Both the position numbers and the translations under genes were made by a program. DNA of 64,000 nucleotides. Origin: Lentihominibacter hominis (GTDB taxonomy: Bacteria; Bacillota; Clostridia; Peptostreptococcales; Anaerovoracaceae). Shown one piece after another: positions 36,845 through 46,902 of this stretch. The stretch covers positions 496,001 to 560,000 of the forward strand of contig NZ_JACRTA010000002.1 of assembly GCF_014385065.1 (NCBI RefSeq). The letters are read 5' to 3'. Within the stretch, counting starts at the first letter, position 1; every line of letters begins with the position of its first letter. The notes beneath the pieces are model-generated. The model worked only from the letters and a program-made list of their open reading frames with translations. It was not told the DNA's origin and searched no databases.

Positions 36845-37462
36845 ATGACTAAAATAAAGATATGTGGCCTTAAGAGGTTTGAGGATATAGAATATGTCAA
36901 CGAGGCAAAACCTGATTATGCCGGATTTGTGATAGAGATTTCAAAGAGTCACAGATCTGTTTCTTATCAGAAGGCAGCGAAACTTGCGGAAAAGCTGGAT
37001 AAGAATATAATGCCTGTAGGTGTATTCGCAGATGCACCGCTTCAGCTTCCGGCAAGGCTTATGAATGCCGGAATTATATCAGTAGCACAACTTCACGGAC
37101 ATGAGGACGAAAGATATATTCGCAGTCTGAGATCAATGACTGATGGAAAGATAATTAAAGCTTTTTCTGTGACTGGCAGGCAGGATATTGAAAAAGCCAT
37201 ATCCAGTATCGCAGATTATATACTGCTCGATCAGGGGAGTGGAGGAAGCGGCAGAACGTTTGATTGGTCTTTAGCTGAAAGCGCAGGCAGAAAATTTTTT
37301 CTTGCGGGAGGACTTGATTTATATAACCTAAAAGAAGCTATATCCAGACTGGAGCCTTATGCCGTGGATTTGAGCAGCAGTCTTGAAACAGAAGGCATAA
37401 AAGACAGGAAGAAAATAATTAAAACAGTTGAAGCAGTACGGGAATATGACAGGAGGAAATAA
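36845..37462 (+). CDS. trpF: Phosphoribosylanthranilate isomerase
   Basis: 205 residues, standard for TrpF. The catalytic Cys is in KICGLKR at the N-terminus; [12 protein letters not shown] and [15 protein letters not shown] (with the catalytic Asp) are also present, then [11 protein letters not shown]. It carries out the Amadori rearrangement before TrpC. It ends two bases before the trpB ATG, in a duplicated ribosome-site region. Confidence 0.96.
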   Translation: MTKIKICGLKRFEDIEYVNEAKPDYAGFVIEISKSHRSVSYQKAAKLAEKLDKNIMPVGVFADAPLQLPARLMNAGIISVAQLHGHEDERYIRSLRSMTDGKIIKAFSVTGRQDIEKAISSIADYILLDQGSGGSGRTFDWSLAESAGRKFFLAGGLDLYNLKEAISRLEPYAVDLSSSLETEGIKDRKKIIKTVEAVREYDRRK

Positions 37463-37476
37463 TATGACAGGAGGAA
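37446..37476 (+). repeat. Tandem duplication spanning the trpB ribosome site and start
   Basis: ATGACAGGAGGAA occurs at 37446-37458 and again at 37464-37476. The first copy supplies the trpB ribosome site inside the end of trpF. The second encodes the first residues of TrpB (MTGG). Confidence 0.6.
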
Positions 37477-38648
37477 GATTTGGTGTTCACGGAGGGCAGT
37501 ATATACCGGAAACACTTATGAATGCGGTTCTGGAACTGGAAGACGCTTATAACAGATATAAAGATGATTCTCAGTTTAACAGTGAATTAACGGAACTTTT
37601 CAATGAATATGCGGGACGGCCGTCAAGACTGTATCTCGCGGCTCATATGACAAAAGATCTTGGAGGAGCCAGAGTATATTTAAAAAGAGAAGATCTCAAC
37701 CATACAGGATCTCATAAGATAAATAATGTTTTGGGGCAGGTTCTTTTAGCAAAAAAGATGGGAAAAAAGAGAGTAATAGCAGAAACAGGAGCGGGACAGC
37801 ATGGTGTGGCCACAGCTACTGCAGCGGCTCTGATGGGATTGGAATGCGAAATATTTATGGGAAGAGAAGATACAGAAAGACAGGCTTTAAATGTTTACAG
37901 AATGAAACTTTTAGGAGCCTGCGTGCATGAGGTGACTTCAGGAACTGCCACATTAAAGGATGCTGTATCGGAAACTATGAGAGAATGGACCAATAGGATA
38001 GAGGATACACATTATGTGCTGGGATCAGTAATGGGACCTCACCCATTTCCCACTATTGTGAGAGACTTTCAGGCTGTTATTTCCAAGGAAATAAAAGAGC
38101 AACTGATGGAAAAAGAGGGAAGACTTCCGGATGTAGTTATGGCATGCGTAGGAGGAGGTTCGAATGCCATAGGAACTTTTTACCATTTTATAGAAGATGA
38201 GTCTGTGAAATTAATAGGATGTGAGGCGGCAGGCAGAGGGATAAATACTGCTGAAACGGCGGCTACTATATCTGTGGGAAGCCTTGGTATATTTCATGGA
38301 ATGAAATCTTATTTTTGTCAGGATAAGTATGGTCAAATTGCTCCGGTTTACTCTATATCGGCAGGGCTTGATTATCCGGGGATAGGGCCTGAGCATGCAT
38401 ATCTGCATGATATAGGGAGGGCTGAATATGTACCGGTTACTGATGAGGAGGCCGTGGAGGCTTTTGAGTATCTTTCACAGAAGGAGGGGATAATACCTGC
38501 TATAGAGAGTGCGCATGCTGTGGCATATGCGAGAAAAATAGTTCCTCATATGGATAAAAATCAAATAGTGGTTATAACGATATCGGGCCGAGGTGATAAA
38601 GACTGCGCAGCTATAGCCAGATACAGAGGGGAGGATATATATGAGTAA
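37464..38648 (+). CDS. trpB: Tryptophan synthase beta subunit
   Basis: 394 residues from the ATG at 37464. PLP enzyme with the lysine in HTGSHKINN, the phosphate-binding [10 protein letters not shown], and [10 protein letters not shown] at the N-terminus, all standard for TrpB1. It condenses indole with serine. The chosen start follows AGGAGG by six bases; an upstream in-frame ATG (37446) is itself part of the ribosome site. It overlaps trpA by eight bases. Confidence 0.97.
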   Translation: MTGGRFGVHGGQYIPETLMNAVLELEDAYNRYKDDSQFNSELTELFNEYAGRPSRLYLAAHMTKDLGGARVYLKREDLNHTGSHKINNVLGQVLLAKKMGKKRVIAETGAGQHGVATATAAALMGLECEIFMGREDTERQALNVYRMKLLGACVHEVTSGTATLKDAVSETMREWTNRIEDTHYVLGSVMGPHPFPTIVRDFQAVISKEIKEQLMEKEGRLPDVVMACVGGGSNAIGTFYHFIEDESVKLIGCEAAGRGINTAETAATISVGSLGIFHGMKSYFCQDKYGQIAPVYSISAGLDYPGIGPEHAYLHDIGRAEYVPVTDEEAVEAFEYLSQKEGIIPAIESAHAVAYARKIVPHMDKNQIVVITISGRGDKDCAAIARYRGEDIYE

Positions 38649-39414
38649 AAATATAGCAGATGCATTCAAAAACGGAAAGGCTTTTATACCTTTCGTAACA
38701 TGCGGAGATCCTTCTTTGGAAACTACAGAGCAGATTGTATATGCCATGGAAGAGGCGGGGGCTGATCTTATAGAACTGGGTATACCTTTTTCAGATCCTA
38801 CAGCTGAAGGGCCTGTGATACAGGCGGCGAATGTCAGAGCACTGTCAGGAGGAGTTACTACTGATAAGATATTCAAAATGGTAGAGAGGATAAGAAAAAA
38901 TACTGATATTCCTATGGTGTTTATGACTTATGCTAATGTAGTATTTTCTTATGGGATTGAAAAGTTTGTAAAAAGAGCAGCAGAGGCTGGAATGAACGGA
39001 ATAATATTACCTGATGTACCTTTTGAGGAAAAGAGAGAATTTGATGATGTATGCAGACAGTACAATATAGACTTTATATCTCTGATAGCTCCTACGTCTA
39101 ATGACAGGATTGCGATGATAGCTAAAGAGGCCAGAGGATTTATATATTGTGTTTCGTCGTTAGGTGTTACAGGAATGCGCTCAGATATAACTACAGATGT
39201 GGAAACAATGGTAAAGCTGGTCAGGGAGAATAGTGATCTGCCCTGCGCTGTCGGATTCGGTATATCAACGCCGGAGCAGGCAAAAAATATGGCGGAAAAA
39301 AGCGATGGAGCCATAGTAGGTTCGGCTATCGTTAAAATATGTGAAAAATACGGAGATAAGAGTGTGTTTTATATTAGAGAATATGTAAAGAAAATGAAGA
39401 AGTCTCTTCTTTAG
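38641..39414 (+). CDS. trpA: Tryptophan synthase alpha subunit
   Basis: 257 residues. The catalytic Glu is in [17 protein letters not shown] and the catalytic Asp in [17 protein letters not shown] and [11 protein letters not shown] complete the TIM-barrel phosphate site. It cleaves indole-3-glycerol phosphate and passes indole to TrpB. Last gene of the operon, followed by a hairpin terminator 40 bases on. Confidence 0.97.
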   Translation: MSKNIADAFKNGKAFIPFVTCGDPSLETTEQIVYAMEEAGADLIELGIPFSDPTAEGPVIQAANVRALSGGVTTDKIFKMVERIRKNTDIPMVFMTYANVVFSYGIEKFVKRAAEAGMNGIILPDVPFEEKREFDDVCRQYNIDFISLIAPTSNDRIAMIAKEARGFIYCVSSLGVTGMRSDITTDVETMVKLVRENSDLPCAVGFGISTPEQAKNMAEKSDGAIVGSAIVKICEKYGDKSVFYIREYVKKMKKSLL

Positions 39415-39454
39415 AAAGAGTAAAATCATCGGTAACGGTGTGCTGTGTGTAATA

Positions 39455-39484
39455 AAAAAGGACGAGTATATGCGTCCTTTTTAT
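39455..39484. terminator. Bidirectional terminator between trpA and the L,D-transpeptidase
   Basis: AAAAAGGACG pairs with CGTCCTTTTT around an eight-base loop; the A- and T-runs serve both strands. Confidence 0.8.
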
Positions 39485-39487
39485 TCT

Positions 39488-40885
39488 TCAGTAATGCATT
39501 ACTACAGGCATTCCGACTTCAGCTGCGTTGTAGAGTGAAGGCATCTTATTTGGCGGCATGTTTATACAGCCATGGCTGCCCCCGCGTATCCAGATACTTC
39601 CGCCGAAAGTATTTCGCCAGTCTGCGTCATGAAGTCCCTGACCTCCCCATGTGACACCCAGCCAGTATTTAACAGGGCTTTCATATTTACTGCCGTCGGC
39701 ATTATCTCCCTTTAATACTACATCCCGTACTTTGTTGAGAACGTAAAAGGTACCTGTATCTGTGGTGGTTCCATCTGTTTTGCATCCGGTGACACAGTTC
39801 GCACTGAACTGGAGCTTTCCGTCTTTGTATAATTTAACAATCTGTCCGGAAATATCTACATCTATATATGTATTTCCCACATCTGTGGAATATTTACCGT
39901 ATCCTTTTTCGGAGAATAGCGGTTCGCGAGTGATATCTTTATGAGAATTAATGTCAGCTGTAAGCTGTTCCGCTTCTTTTTCCTGATCTATTTTCCATCC
40001 GTAAGTACCGCCGCTTACGTTGATTTGTCTTCCGCTCAGTGATGTGAAGTTTCTCTGGGCTCCTATATTATCGTATTTTTCCGCCAAGGAAGCAACATAT
40101 TTTTTTACAGCTTCCTTATCTGCTTTTCCTGATTTATTATCTTTCATAAGACTGGCAAGTTGTTCAGCTGATATGGTAAAAGTTTCATCTCCCATATCAT
40201 ATGTAATTTTCTGACTGAGATATTTCTTGCAGTATTTCTGATATTCTTTGAGGCTTTCATCTTCTGCAGTTATTTTCGGAAGTGTATAATAATCTTTTTC
40301 TTCGTACATGAATTTTATTTCACCGGTCTGAATATGGTGAAGCAGATCTGTAAAGAACTTTTCCGCATTAGGTTTATCTCCGTATTTTTCGGGAACTATG
40401 GGAAAATCGGGATCGGAAAGATCCACATATGCGTCTTTGCTGGCACTTGCTTTTTCCTGATTGAGGAAAGATGAAGAAATAACACGTTCTTTGAACTGCT
40501 GTCCGTAATCCTTGACTACCATAGGAAACTGAATAACCAGTGGAGTTTTGGCAAAATGGTTAGCTGCAGCGAATACCATATAATGAGTTTTTGATTTTTT
40601 TAAATCTTTCATTATATCATATGTGCAGTCAAAATCCGTGAAGGTAGCCATGTCATCGCTTAACGGGCCTGTTATCACGATGTGTTTTGAGTTCCATTCT
40701 TTTGTAAGTTTTGATTCAGCTTCTTCGTAAGTAAGTCCTGAACAGTCGATACCGTTTATCGTTGTATTGTCGGGGAAGCTACTGTTTTCATAAGAATCTG
40801 TCTTTGAATACGCTATCGTTGCACAGGTGAATGCGATGATAATTATTAAAATAATTATGGAAATGGTTATAACAAATTTTTTCAT
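39488..40885 (-). CDS. L,D-transpeptidase (YkuD) with peptidoglycan-binding domains
   Basis: 465 residues. An N-terminal transmembrane anchor (about 5-27) is followed by a region with NGIDCSGLTYEEAESKL and repeats of the type called PG_binding_4 or YoaR-like. The C-terminal YkuD domain (about 335-465) has WIRGGSHGCINMPP, in which His438 and catalytic Cys440 are present. It forms 3-3 cross-links in peptidoglycan or attaches proteins to it. Transcribed convergently to trpA. Confidence 0.9.
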   Translation of the reverse strand: MKKFVITISIIILIIIIAFTCATIAYSKTDSYENSSFPDNTTINGIDCSGLTYEEAESKLTKEWNSKHIVITGPLSDDMATFTDFDCTYDIMKDLKKSKTHYMVFAAANHFAKTPLVIQFPMVVKDYGQQFKERVISSSFLNQEKASASKDAYVDLSDPDFPIVPEKYGDKPNAEKFFTDLLHHIQTGEIKFMYEEKDYYTLPKITAEDESLKEYQKYCKKYLSQKITYDMGDETFTISAEQLASLMKDNKSGKADKEAVKKYVASLAEKYDNIGAQRNFTSLSGRQINVSGGTYGWKIDQEKEAEQLTADINSHKDITREPLFSEKGYGKYSTDVGNTYIDVDISGQIVKLYKDGKLQFSANCVTGCKTDGTTTDTGTFYVLNKVRDVVLKGDNADGSKYESPVKYWLGVTWGGQGLHDADWRNTFGGSIWIRGGSHGCINMPPNKMPSLYNAAEVGMPVVMHY

Positions 40886-40994
40886 ATCTTCTCCTTAAAC
40901 CTTTTTTTATTCTACTCTATTTAATATAAGTTTTAAAGGAAAAAAATACATTTTCCCGGGAAATCATTTAAAATTTTTTACGGTATGATTTTTT

Positions 40995-41012
40995 TACCTA
41001 ATAAGGTATAAT
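40995..41012 (+). promoter_or_regulatory. dnaE -10 element overlapped by an inverted repeat
   Basis: TATAAT lies at 41007-41012. TACCT-AATA-AGGTA (40995-41008) runs into it, which could be an operator or chance. No convincing -35 is visible. Confidence 0.35.
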
Positions 41013-41072
41013 TATTACAGAAATAAGTTATATAAACGAAATATTTTTTGCATATAAAAAGAAGGAATTGAT

Positions 41073-44000
41073 ATGGCATTTACACATCTTCATGTACATA
41101 CAGAATATAGTTTACTTGACGGAGCATCACGTATTGCTGATCTTGTCTCACGTGCCAAGGAGTTGGGAATGGATTCTGTAGCTATAACCGATCACGGAGT
41201 GATGTTCGGCGTTATTGATTTTTACAGAGAATGTTTGAAAGAAGGCATAAAGCCTGTCATAGGCTGTGAAGTTTATACGGCGGCAAGAACATTGTTTGAC
41301 AAGGATTCAGAGAAAGATAAGCATATGGGACATTTGGTTCTTTTGGCTGAAAACAATAAAGGCTACAGAAATCTTATGAAAATAGTGTCAGAAGGATACC
41401 GCCATGGATTTTATTATAAGCCGAGAATAGATAAGAACGTTCTCAGGAAGTATAGCGAAGGGATAATAGCTTTATCTGCCTGCCTTGCCGGAGAGATACA
41501 GCATAGGCTTCTCAATGGGGATTATGATGGGGCCAGAAGAGAGGCTCTTGAGATGCGCGATATATTCGGAGAGGATAATTTTTTCCTTGAGCTTCAGGAT
41601 CAGGGGCTGGAAGAAGAGATGCGGATTCTTCCGGATATGAAGCGTCTTCATAAAGAAACAGGGATTCCTTTTGTCGCCACCAATGATGTTCATTATGTAA
41701 GACAAGAGGACTCTGTGGCACAGGATGTACTCATGTGCATACAGATGGCAGCAACCATAGATGAAGAAGGCAGAATGAGATTTCCCAACGATCAGTTTTA
41801 TCTGAAATCGGAAGATGAAATGAGAAAAATTTTTTCATCGATACCGGAAGCATGTGATAATACAGCTAAGATAGCAGAGCGATGTAATGTTACTTTTGAG
41901 TTTGGCAAGCTTCACTTGCCTGATTTTAAAGCTCCTGACGGAATGTCCAACAGAGAATATCTGAGAAAATTGTGTGAAGACGGTCTGAAACAGAGATATA
42001 AAGATGCGGCTGCAGATGATATGAAGGAGCTTCAGGTAAGGCTGGATTATGAGCTTTCTACTATAGAAAATATGGGTTATGTAGAGTATTTTCTTATAGT
42101 ATGGGATTTTATAAATTATGCCAAGAACAAGGGAATAATGGTAGGTCCGGGAAGAGGATCGGCAGCAGGCAGTATAGTGGCTTATACTTTGCGTATCACG
42201 GATATAGATCCTATAAAATATGGATTGATATTTGAAAGATTTCTGAATCCGGAGAGAGTCAGCATGCCTGATATAGATATAGATTTTTGTTATGAAAGAA
42301 GAGGAGAAGTCATAGATTACGTCATAGAAAAGTATGGAGAAGATAAAGTTTCTCAGATAATTACATTCGGAACAATGAAGGCTAAACAGGCGGTCCGTGA
42401 TGTGGGAAGAGTTCTAAACGTAAGCTATCCGGAGACAGATGCCATTGCTAAGGCAATACCGTTTGCCCTTAAGATGACTATAGATAAGGCATTGGAGACG
42501 AGTCCGGAACTCAAGGAAAAGTATGATAACGAGGAGACTACAAGAAAAGTCATAGATATGGCAAGGGCCGTAGAAGGTATGCCAAGGCATGCTTCTACTC
42601 ATGCGGCCGGGGTTGTTATTTCCAAGGAAAGTATAGACGAATATGTGCCGCTTTATCTTGCGGATAAGGGGCTTTCTACCCAGTTTAATATGACGACTAT
42701 AGAAGAACTGGGGCTTTTGAAGATGGATTTTCTCGGATTGAGGAATCTCACTATAATCAGAGATGCTCTGGAGATGATAGAGAAAAACCATGGAGTCAAG
42801 ATAGATTTTTCATCGATGGATTATGACGATGCAGATGTCTTCGATATGATTGCAAAAGGAAACACACAGGGAATATTTCAGCTTGAAAGCGGAGGAATGA
42901 CTCAATTTATGAAAAATCTCAGACCTGACTGTTTTGAAGACATAGTCGCAGGTATTTCTCTTTACAGACCGGGTCCGATGTCTTCGATTTCTACGTATAT
43001 TGACAATAAAAAACATCCCGAAAACATACAATATATCCATGAGAGCCTGAAACCTATACTGTCTGTCACTTACGGCTGTCTGGTATATCAGGAACAGGTA
43101 ATGCAGATTGTAAGAGATTTGGGCGGTTATTCTTATGGAAGGTCGGATCTTGTTCGTCGTGCTATGAGTAAGAAGAAGATGGATGTTATGCTGGAAGAGA
43201 AGGAATATTTTATAAATGGCAAGACAGATGAAGACGGGAATGTTGAGATTGCCGGATGTGTGAACAACGGTGTGCCGAGAGAGGCTGCTGAGGAAATATT
43301 TAACCAAATGGTAAGTTTTGCAGAATATGCTTTCAATAAATCGCATGCTGCAGCTTATGCAGTGGTTGCTTATGAAACGGGATATCTTAAGGTGCATTAT
43401 CCTGTAGAATTTATGGCGGCGCTTTTGACAAGTGTAATGGGAGATCCGGATTCGACAGCAAAATACATAAGAAACTGCAGTGAAATGGGTATAGAAGTTC
43501 TTCCGCCTGATATAAACGAAAGTCATAAGAAATTCTCTGTTTCTAACGGAAAAATAAGATTTGGACTGATGGGTGTAAAAAATGTAGGAGAAGCGCCTAT
43601 CGATGCCATAATAGAAGCAAGAGAGGAAAAAGGCGAGCCGAAGGATATTTTTCAATTTATAGATAATCTTGATATCCATAAGATTAATAAAAAGGCGCTG
43701 GAGAGTCTCATAAAAGCAGGAGCACTGGATCGTCTCAATGATAACAGAGCTGCTCATATGGCTGTATATGAGCAGCTCGTGGAGTCGGCTCAGTCAAATG
43801 CCAAAAATACAATAGAAGGGCAGATAACTCTTTTTCAGATAAATGCCGAGGCTATGGAGGAAAATGAAACGGTAAAAAGACTTCCGGATGTGAAGAATTT
43901 TGAAAAAGAGATGCTTATAGCGCAGGAAAAAGAAATGCTTGGGGTATATATCACAGAACATCCCTTGAAAGAATATGAAAAAATCATAGAGAAATCAGTT

Positions 44001-44630
44001 ACCGTGACGGCGCAGGATTTGGCAGATGTACTGGAAAGTGAAGAAAGCGGTGAGAGTCACAGTTTTATCACAGATGGTATGCATGTAGTTATGGCGGGAA
44101 TAATAACAGGAAAGAAAACGCTGATAACAAAAAACAACAAGATGATGGCCTTCATAGATATGGAAGATCTTTACGGAACTGTGGAAGTGGTGGTTTTCCC
44201 TAACGTATATGAAAGATACGCAAAATTTGTTTCGGAAGACAGAATAATATCTATTTCGGGAACTATAAATTTCAAAGAAGGGGAAGTACCTAAACTTCTG
44301 GCTGACAGGATAACCGATCTTAAGGAAATAAGCGGTTTATCATCTGACAGAGAGGAGCCGAGGAAGAAAAGAATGAATTTCACCGTATCGAAACCGGAAA
44401 AAACAGAGCCTGCGGGGCTGGTGAAGATAAAGCTTCCTTCGGGTGATGTTTCTGTTATGCTGGAAGATATCAAGCAGATCATGAGAAATCATAAAGGAAT
44501 GTATCAGACTATCGTATATATGCCTACAGGAGGGTCATTCAGAACTGAGCCGGAGCTGTGGGTAAACCCTGATATGGAGTTTAGAACGGCTGTCATAAAT
44601 ATAGTGGGAGAAGAAAATTACAAAGGCTGA
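41073..44630 (+). CDS. dnaE: DNA polymerase III alpha subunit (DnaE type)
   Basis: 1185 residues. The order is PHP domain (HLHVHTEYSLLDG), polymerase core with catalytic aspartates in MPDIDIDF, GPGRGSAAGS and QLESGGMTQFM, tandem helix-hairpin-helix, and a C-terminal OB fold (AGIITGKKTLITKN). A DnaE-type polymerase, which in Firmicutes with PolC often extends primers on the lagging strand; whether PolC exists here cannot be seen. The PHP residues appear intact. It lies 24 bases upstream of pfkA, in tandem. Confidence 0.97.
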   Translation: MAFTHLHVHTEYSLLDGASRIADLVSRAKELGMDSVAITDHGVMFGVIDFYRECLKEGIKPVIGCEVYTAARTLFDKDSEKDKHMGHLVLLAENNKGYRNLMKIVSEGYRHGFYYKPRIDKNVLRKYSEGIIALSACLAGEIQHRLLNGDYDGARREALEMRDIFGEDNFFLELQDQGLEEEMRILPDMKRLHKETGIPFVATNDVHYVRQEDSVAQDVLMCIQMAATIDEEGRMRFPNDQFYLKSEDEMRKIFSSIPEACDNTAKIAERCNVTFEFGKLHLPDFKAPDGMSNREYLRKLCEDGLKQRYKDAAADDMKELQVRLDYELSTIENMGYVEYFLIVWDFINYAKNKGIMVGPGRGSAAGSIVAYTLRITDIDPIKYGLIFERFLNPERVSMPDIDIDFCYERRGEVIDYVIEKYGEDKVSQIITFGTMKAKQAVRDVGRVLNVSYPETDAIAKAIPFALKMTIDKALETSPELKEKYDNEETTRKVIDMARAVEGMPRHASTHAAGVVISKESIDEYVPLYLADKGLSTQFNMTTIEELGLLKMDFLGLRNLTIIRDALEMIEKNHGVKIDFSSMDYDDADVFDMIAKGNTQGIFQLESGGMTQFMKNLRPDCFEDIVAGISLYRPGPMSSISTYIDNKKHPENIQYIHESLKPILSVTYGCLVYQEQVMQIVRDLGGYSYGRSDLVRRAMSKKKMDVMLEEKEYFINGKTDEDGNVEIAGCVNNGVPREAAEEIFNQMVSFAEYAFNKSHAAAYAVVAYETGYLKVHYPVEFMAALLTSVMGDPDSTAKYIRNCSEMGIEVLPPDINESHKKFSVSNGKIRFGLMGVKNVGEAPIDAIIEAREEKGEPKDIFQFIDNLDIHKINKKALESLIKAGALDRLNDNRAAHMAVYEQLVESAQSNAKNTIEGQITLFQINAEAMEENETVKRLPDVKNFEKEMLIAQEKEMLGVYITEHPLKEYEKIIEKSVTVTAQDLADVLESEESGESHSFITDGMHVVMAGIITGKKTLITKNNKMMAFIDMEDLYGTVEVVVFPNVYERYAKFVSEDRIISISGTINFKEGEVPKLLADRITDLKEISGLSSDREEPRKKRMNFTVSKPEKTEPAGLVKIKLPSGDVSVMLEDIKQIMRNHKGMYQTIVYMPTGGSFRTEPELWVNPDMEFRTAVINIVGEENYKG

Positions 44631-44654
44631 AAGAGACTAAGGAAGGAAAGCGAT

Positions 44655-45614
44655 ATGAAACGGATCGGTATACTCACCAGTGGAGGAGATGCTCCGGGTA
44701 TGAATGCAGCTGTACGGTCAGCTGTGAGAACAGGTATTTCCATGGGGATGGAAGTGTATGGCATAAAGAGAGGTTACGAAGGCTTGCTGGACGGAGAGAT
44801 AGAAAGGATGCAGTGGCAGTCTGTAGGTGATATTCTGCAGCGTGGAGGGACCATACTTAGGACTGCTCGCAGTGAAAGATTCAGAACAGAAGAAGGAAGA
44901 AAACATGGAGTTAATATTCTTGAAACTTTTGGAATAGAGGGGCTTGTAGTAATAGGCGGTGACGGATCTTTTAGAGGCGGATCTGAGCTTGCCGCACTCG
45001 GCATTACCGTTATGGGGGTGCCGGGGACCATAGATAACGATCTGGCATATACAGATTATACTATCGGTTTTGATACAGCGGTGAATACTGTTTTATCTAT
45101 GATATCGAATCTCAGAGATACAGCTTCAGCTCACGAAAGAACTACTATAGTAGAGGTTATGGGAAGAGAGTGCGGAGATATAGCTCTTTATTCAGGGCTT
45201 GCCGGAGGAGCTGATGTGATTTTGCTGCCTGAGATGGAGTTTGATATAAACTCTGTGTGCAGAAGAGTTCTCAGAGGTCAGCAGTCGGGTAAGCTTCACA
45301 GCATAATAGTTAAGGCAGAAGGCGTTGAAATAAGTTCACATCAGCTGGCTGAAACAGTGCAGGAGCGTACAGGGCGTGAAGCTCGGGCGGTTGTGCCGGG
45401 ATATATACAGAGAGGAGGCACACCTACAGGACGTGACAGGATGCTTGCCAGTATGATGGCAGCAAGGGCTATTAAGCTCCTTTACGATGATGAGGAAAGC
45501 AAAGCGATAGGTACGTGCAACGATGAGATAATCGCATATGATTTGGAAGAGGCTTTGTCTATGAAGAAGCATTTCAGAGCTGATCTTTATGAAATAGCCG
45601 AGACTCTGGCATAG
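44655..45614 (+). CDS. pfkA: ATP-dependent 6-phosphofructokinase
   Basis: 319 residues, the length of Bacillus PfkA. GGDAPGMNAAVR and GGDGSFRG form the ATP site; GVPGTIDNDLAYTDYTIGFDTA contains the catalytic Asp. The Gly-Gly-Asp-Gly pattern points to ATP rather than pyrophosphate as donor. It commits fructose-6-phosphate to glycolysis. A strong terminator follows 138 bases later. Confidence 0.97.
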   Translation: MKRIGILTSGGDAPGMNAAVRSAVRTGISMGMEVYGIKRGYEGLLDGEIERMQWQSVGDILQRGGTILRTARSERFRTEEGRKHGVNILETFGIEGLVVIGGDGSFRGGSELAALGITVMGVPGTIDNDLAYTDYTIGFDTAVNTVLSMISNLRDTASAHERTTIVEVMGRECGDIALYSGLAGGADVILLPEMEFDINSVCRRVLRGQQSGKLHSIIVKAEGVEISSHQLAETVQERTGREARAVVPGYIQRGGTPTGRDRMLASMMAARAIKLLYDDEESKAIGTCNDEIIAYDLEEALSMKKHFRADLYEIAETLA

Positions 45615-45679
45615 ATATGATAAAAGGGGCAAAATGTGAAAAAAATGATTAAAAAGTACGGAATTGTTATAATGATTTA

Positions 45680-45809
45680 CACTATGGCAGCTCCTGAATA
45701 TAGAAAATAAAGCCGAAACAGATGATGACAACAGAATTACAGACATTAAAGAAAAAGGCGTCGAATTAGGGAATTGCTTAGATTTTCCTTAATTTGACAG
45801 CCTTTTTTT
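45680..45809 (+). ncRNA. Candidate small RNA between an extended -10 promoter and a strong terminator
   Basis: An extended -10 element (TG, one base, TATAAT at 45668-45673) lies just after pfkA, and a strong terminator ends at 45809. A transcript of about 130 bases would contain no convincing gene. A 24-codon GTG frame (45636-45710) overlaps only in part. It could equally be the 3' untranslated region of pfkA. Confidence 0.2.
45752..45809 (+). terminator. Strong long-stem terminator after pfkA
   Basis: AAAAAGGC pairs with GCCTTTTTT. Stacked inside it are 13 further pairs (GTCGAATTAGGGA with TCCTTAATTTGAC, two G-T), and a run of seven T follows. The remainder of the 406-base gap to the RpiR gene holds a palindrome, a -10 element and a leader. 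Confidence 0.8.
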
Positions 45810-45847
45810 ATATCTTTAGTTGCAAAGTTTTTATTATTTTATTTTAC

Positions 45848-45862
45848 CTACATTTAATGTAG
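45848..45862. promoter_or_regulatory. Palindrome upstream of the RpiR regulator gene
   Basis: CTACATTTAATGTAG is a perfect 7-1-7 palindrome. Its centre lies about 48 bases before the start site expected from the TATAAT at 45891-45896, which lacks a good -35. This suits an activator or autoregulatory site. A related ATGTAG-N5-TTACAT arrangement lies at the end of the regulator gene, before the transporter. Confidence 0.4.
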
Positions 45863-45890
45863 AACAGACGGGGATTTAACCGTAAGAATC

Positions 45891-45896
45891 TATAAT
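45891..45896 (+). promoter_or_regulatory. -10 element of the RpiR regulator gene
   Basis: A consensus TATAAT without a recognisable -35, followed by an untranslated leader of about 115 bases before the ATG at 46021. Confidence 0.4.
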
Positions 45897-46020
45897 TAAC
45901 AAAAGATCGTTGTTTTTTCTTTAAAACAAACCGTTATGTTGTACTGAGGAGCTGTTACGTGAACAGTTCTGTGACATGCGGAGATAAAATAGAGTTAAGT
46001 TTTGTAAGAAAGGTACATAT

Positions 46021-46902
46021 ATGAGCACGGAATTTATTATCAAGATAAGAAAGAATTATTGTTTGTTTCGTCCTTCAGAAAGAAAAGTGGCAGATGAAAT
46101 AATAAAAGGAGGTTTTGATCCATCTAAGCTTACTATTGAAGGACTTTCAGAGTCTGCAAAAGTAAGCCAGCCCACGGTTATACGTTTTGCAAAGGCCATG
46201 GGACTGTCTGGCTTTAAGGAAGTAAAAACAGTTTTAATGAAAGAAAGTATTATGGCAGAAAAAGAAGAGCTTGAGATTGAAAAATCTCTTACATTTAATA
46301 TTTCTCCTAAAGAAAAATTTATAGATATTCCTATGAAAGTGATAAGTGCCAGTATCAGACAAATGGAGGATACTCTGAAGAATCTGTCGGTATTTGAACT
46401 TATGAAGGCTTCAAAAATCATGTCAGCAAGCAAGCAGGTACTGATATTGGCAGCCGAAAATTCATCCGCTGCTGCGGAAGATCTGGCCAGTAAGCTTATA
46501 TATTTGGGAATCAACGCTGTGTATCATCAGGATATTTACAGGCAGAGTATGGCTGCCGGCAGCCTGACGGAGGGTGACGCAGCTGTAGGCATATCATATA
46601 CGGGATATTCTTCATGCACGGTAAAAGCTTTGAGAAGAGCCGGAGATGCAGGCGCAGCAACGGTGGCAATCACAAATTTTGAAGATTCACTTATAAACAG
46701 GTATGCAGATATTATTTTATGCACAGGCAACCAACAGCATTTATACAGTAATACGCTTTATTCAAGATGCAGCCAGCTTGCCGTAGTGGATATGATTTAC
46801 TGTGGTATTCTCTCGTCAGATTATGAAAAATACTCAGAAAAAATAAAACGGCAAAGCCGTATATCGGAAGAGATCTCTTTAGAAAAAGAGCCTTTAATGT
46901 AG
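46021..46902 (+). CDS. MurR/RpiR-family transcriptional regulator
   Basis: 293 residues. The N-terminal HTH_6 domain (about 1-78) has ESAKVSQPTVIRFAKAMGLSGFKE, and the C-terminal SIS domain (about 120-270; LAAENSSAAAEDLASKLIYLG and GISYTGYSS) normally senses a phosphorylated sugar-like ligand. The nearest genes are an AEP importer and AEP catabolic enzymes. An obvious inference is that it controls them in response to a phosphonate or phosphorylated intermediate; this is unproven. Confidence 0.88.
   Translation: MSTEFIIKIRKNYCLFRPSERKVADEIIKGGFDPSKLTIEGLSESAKVSQPTVIRFAKAMGLSGFKEVKTVLMKESIMAEKEELEIEKSLTFNISPKEKFIDIPMKVISASIRQMEDTLKNLSVFELMKASKIMSASKQVLILAAENSSAAAEDLASKLIYLGINAVYHQDIYRQSMAAGSLTEGDAAVGISYTGYSSCTVKALRRAGDAGAATVAITNFEDSLINRYADIILCTGNQQHLYSNTLYSRCSQLAVVDMIYCGILSSDYEKYSEKIKRQSRISEEISLEKEPLM

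Noticed and set aside
42810..43757. Minus-strand open frame (315 codons) inside dnaE
   Set aside because: Composition dominated by Cys, His, Ile and Tyr, typical of antisense translation; dnaE on the other strand is unambiguous.
45636..45710. 24-codon GTG frame after pfkA as a separate gene
   Set aside because: Weak ribosome site, very short, and partly upstream of the likely start of the candidate RNA; kept only as part of a finding.
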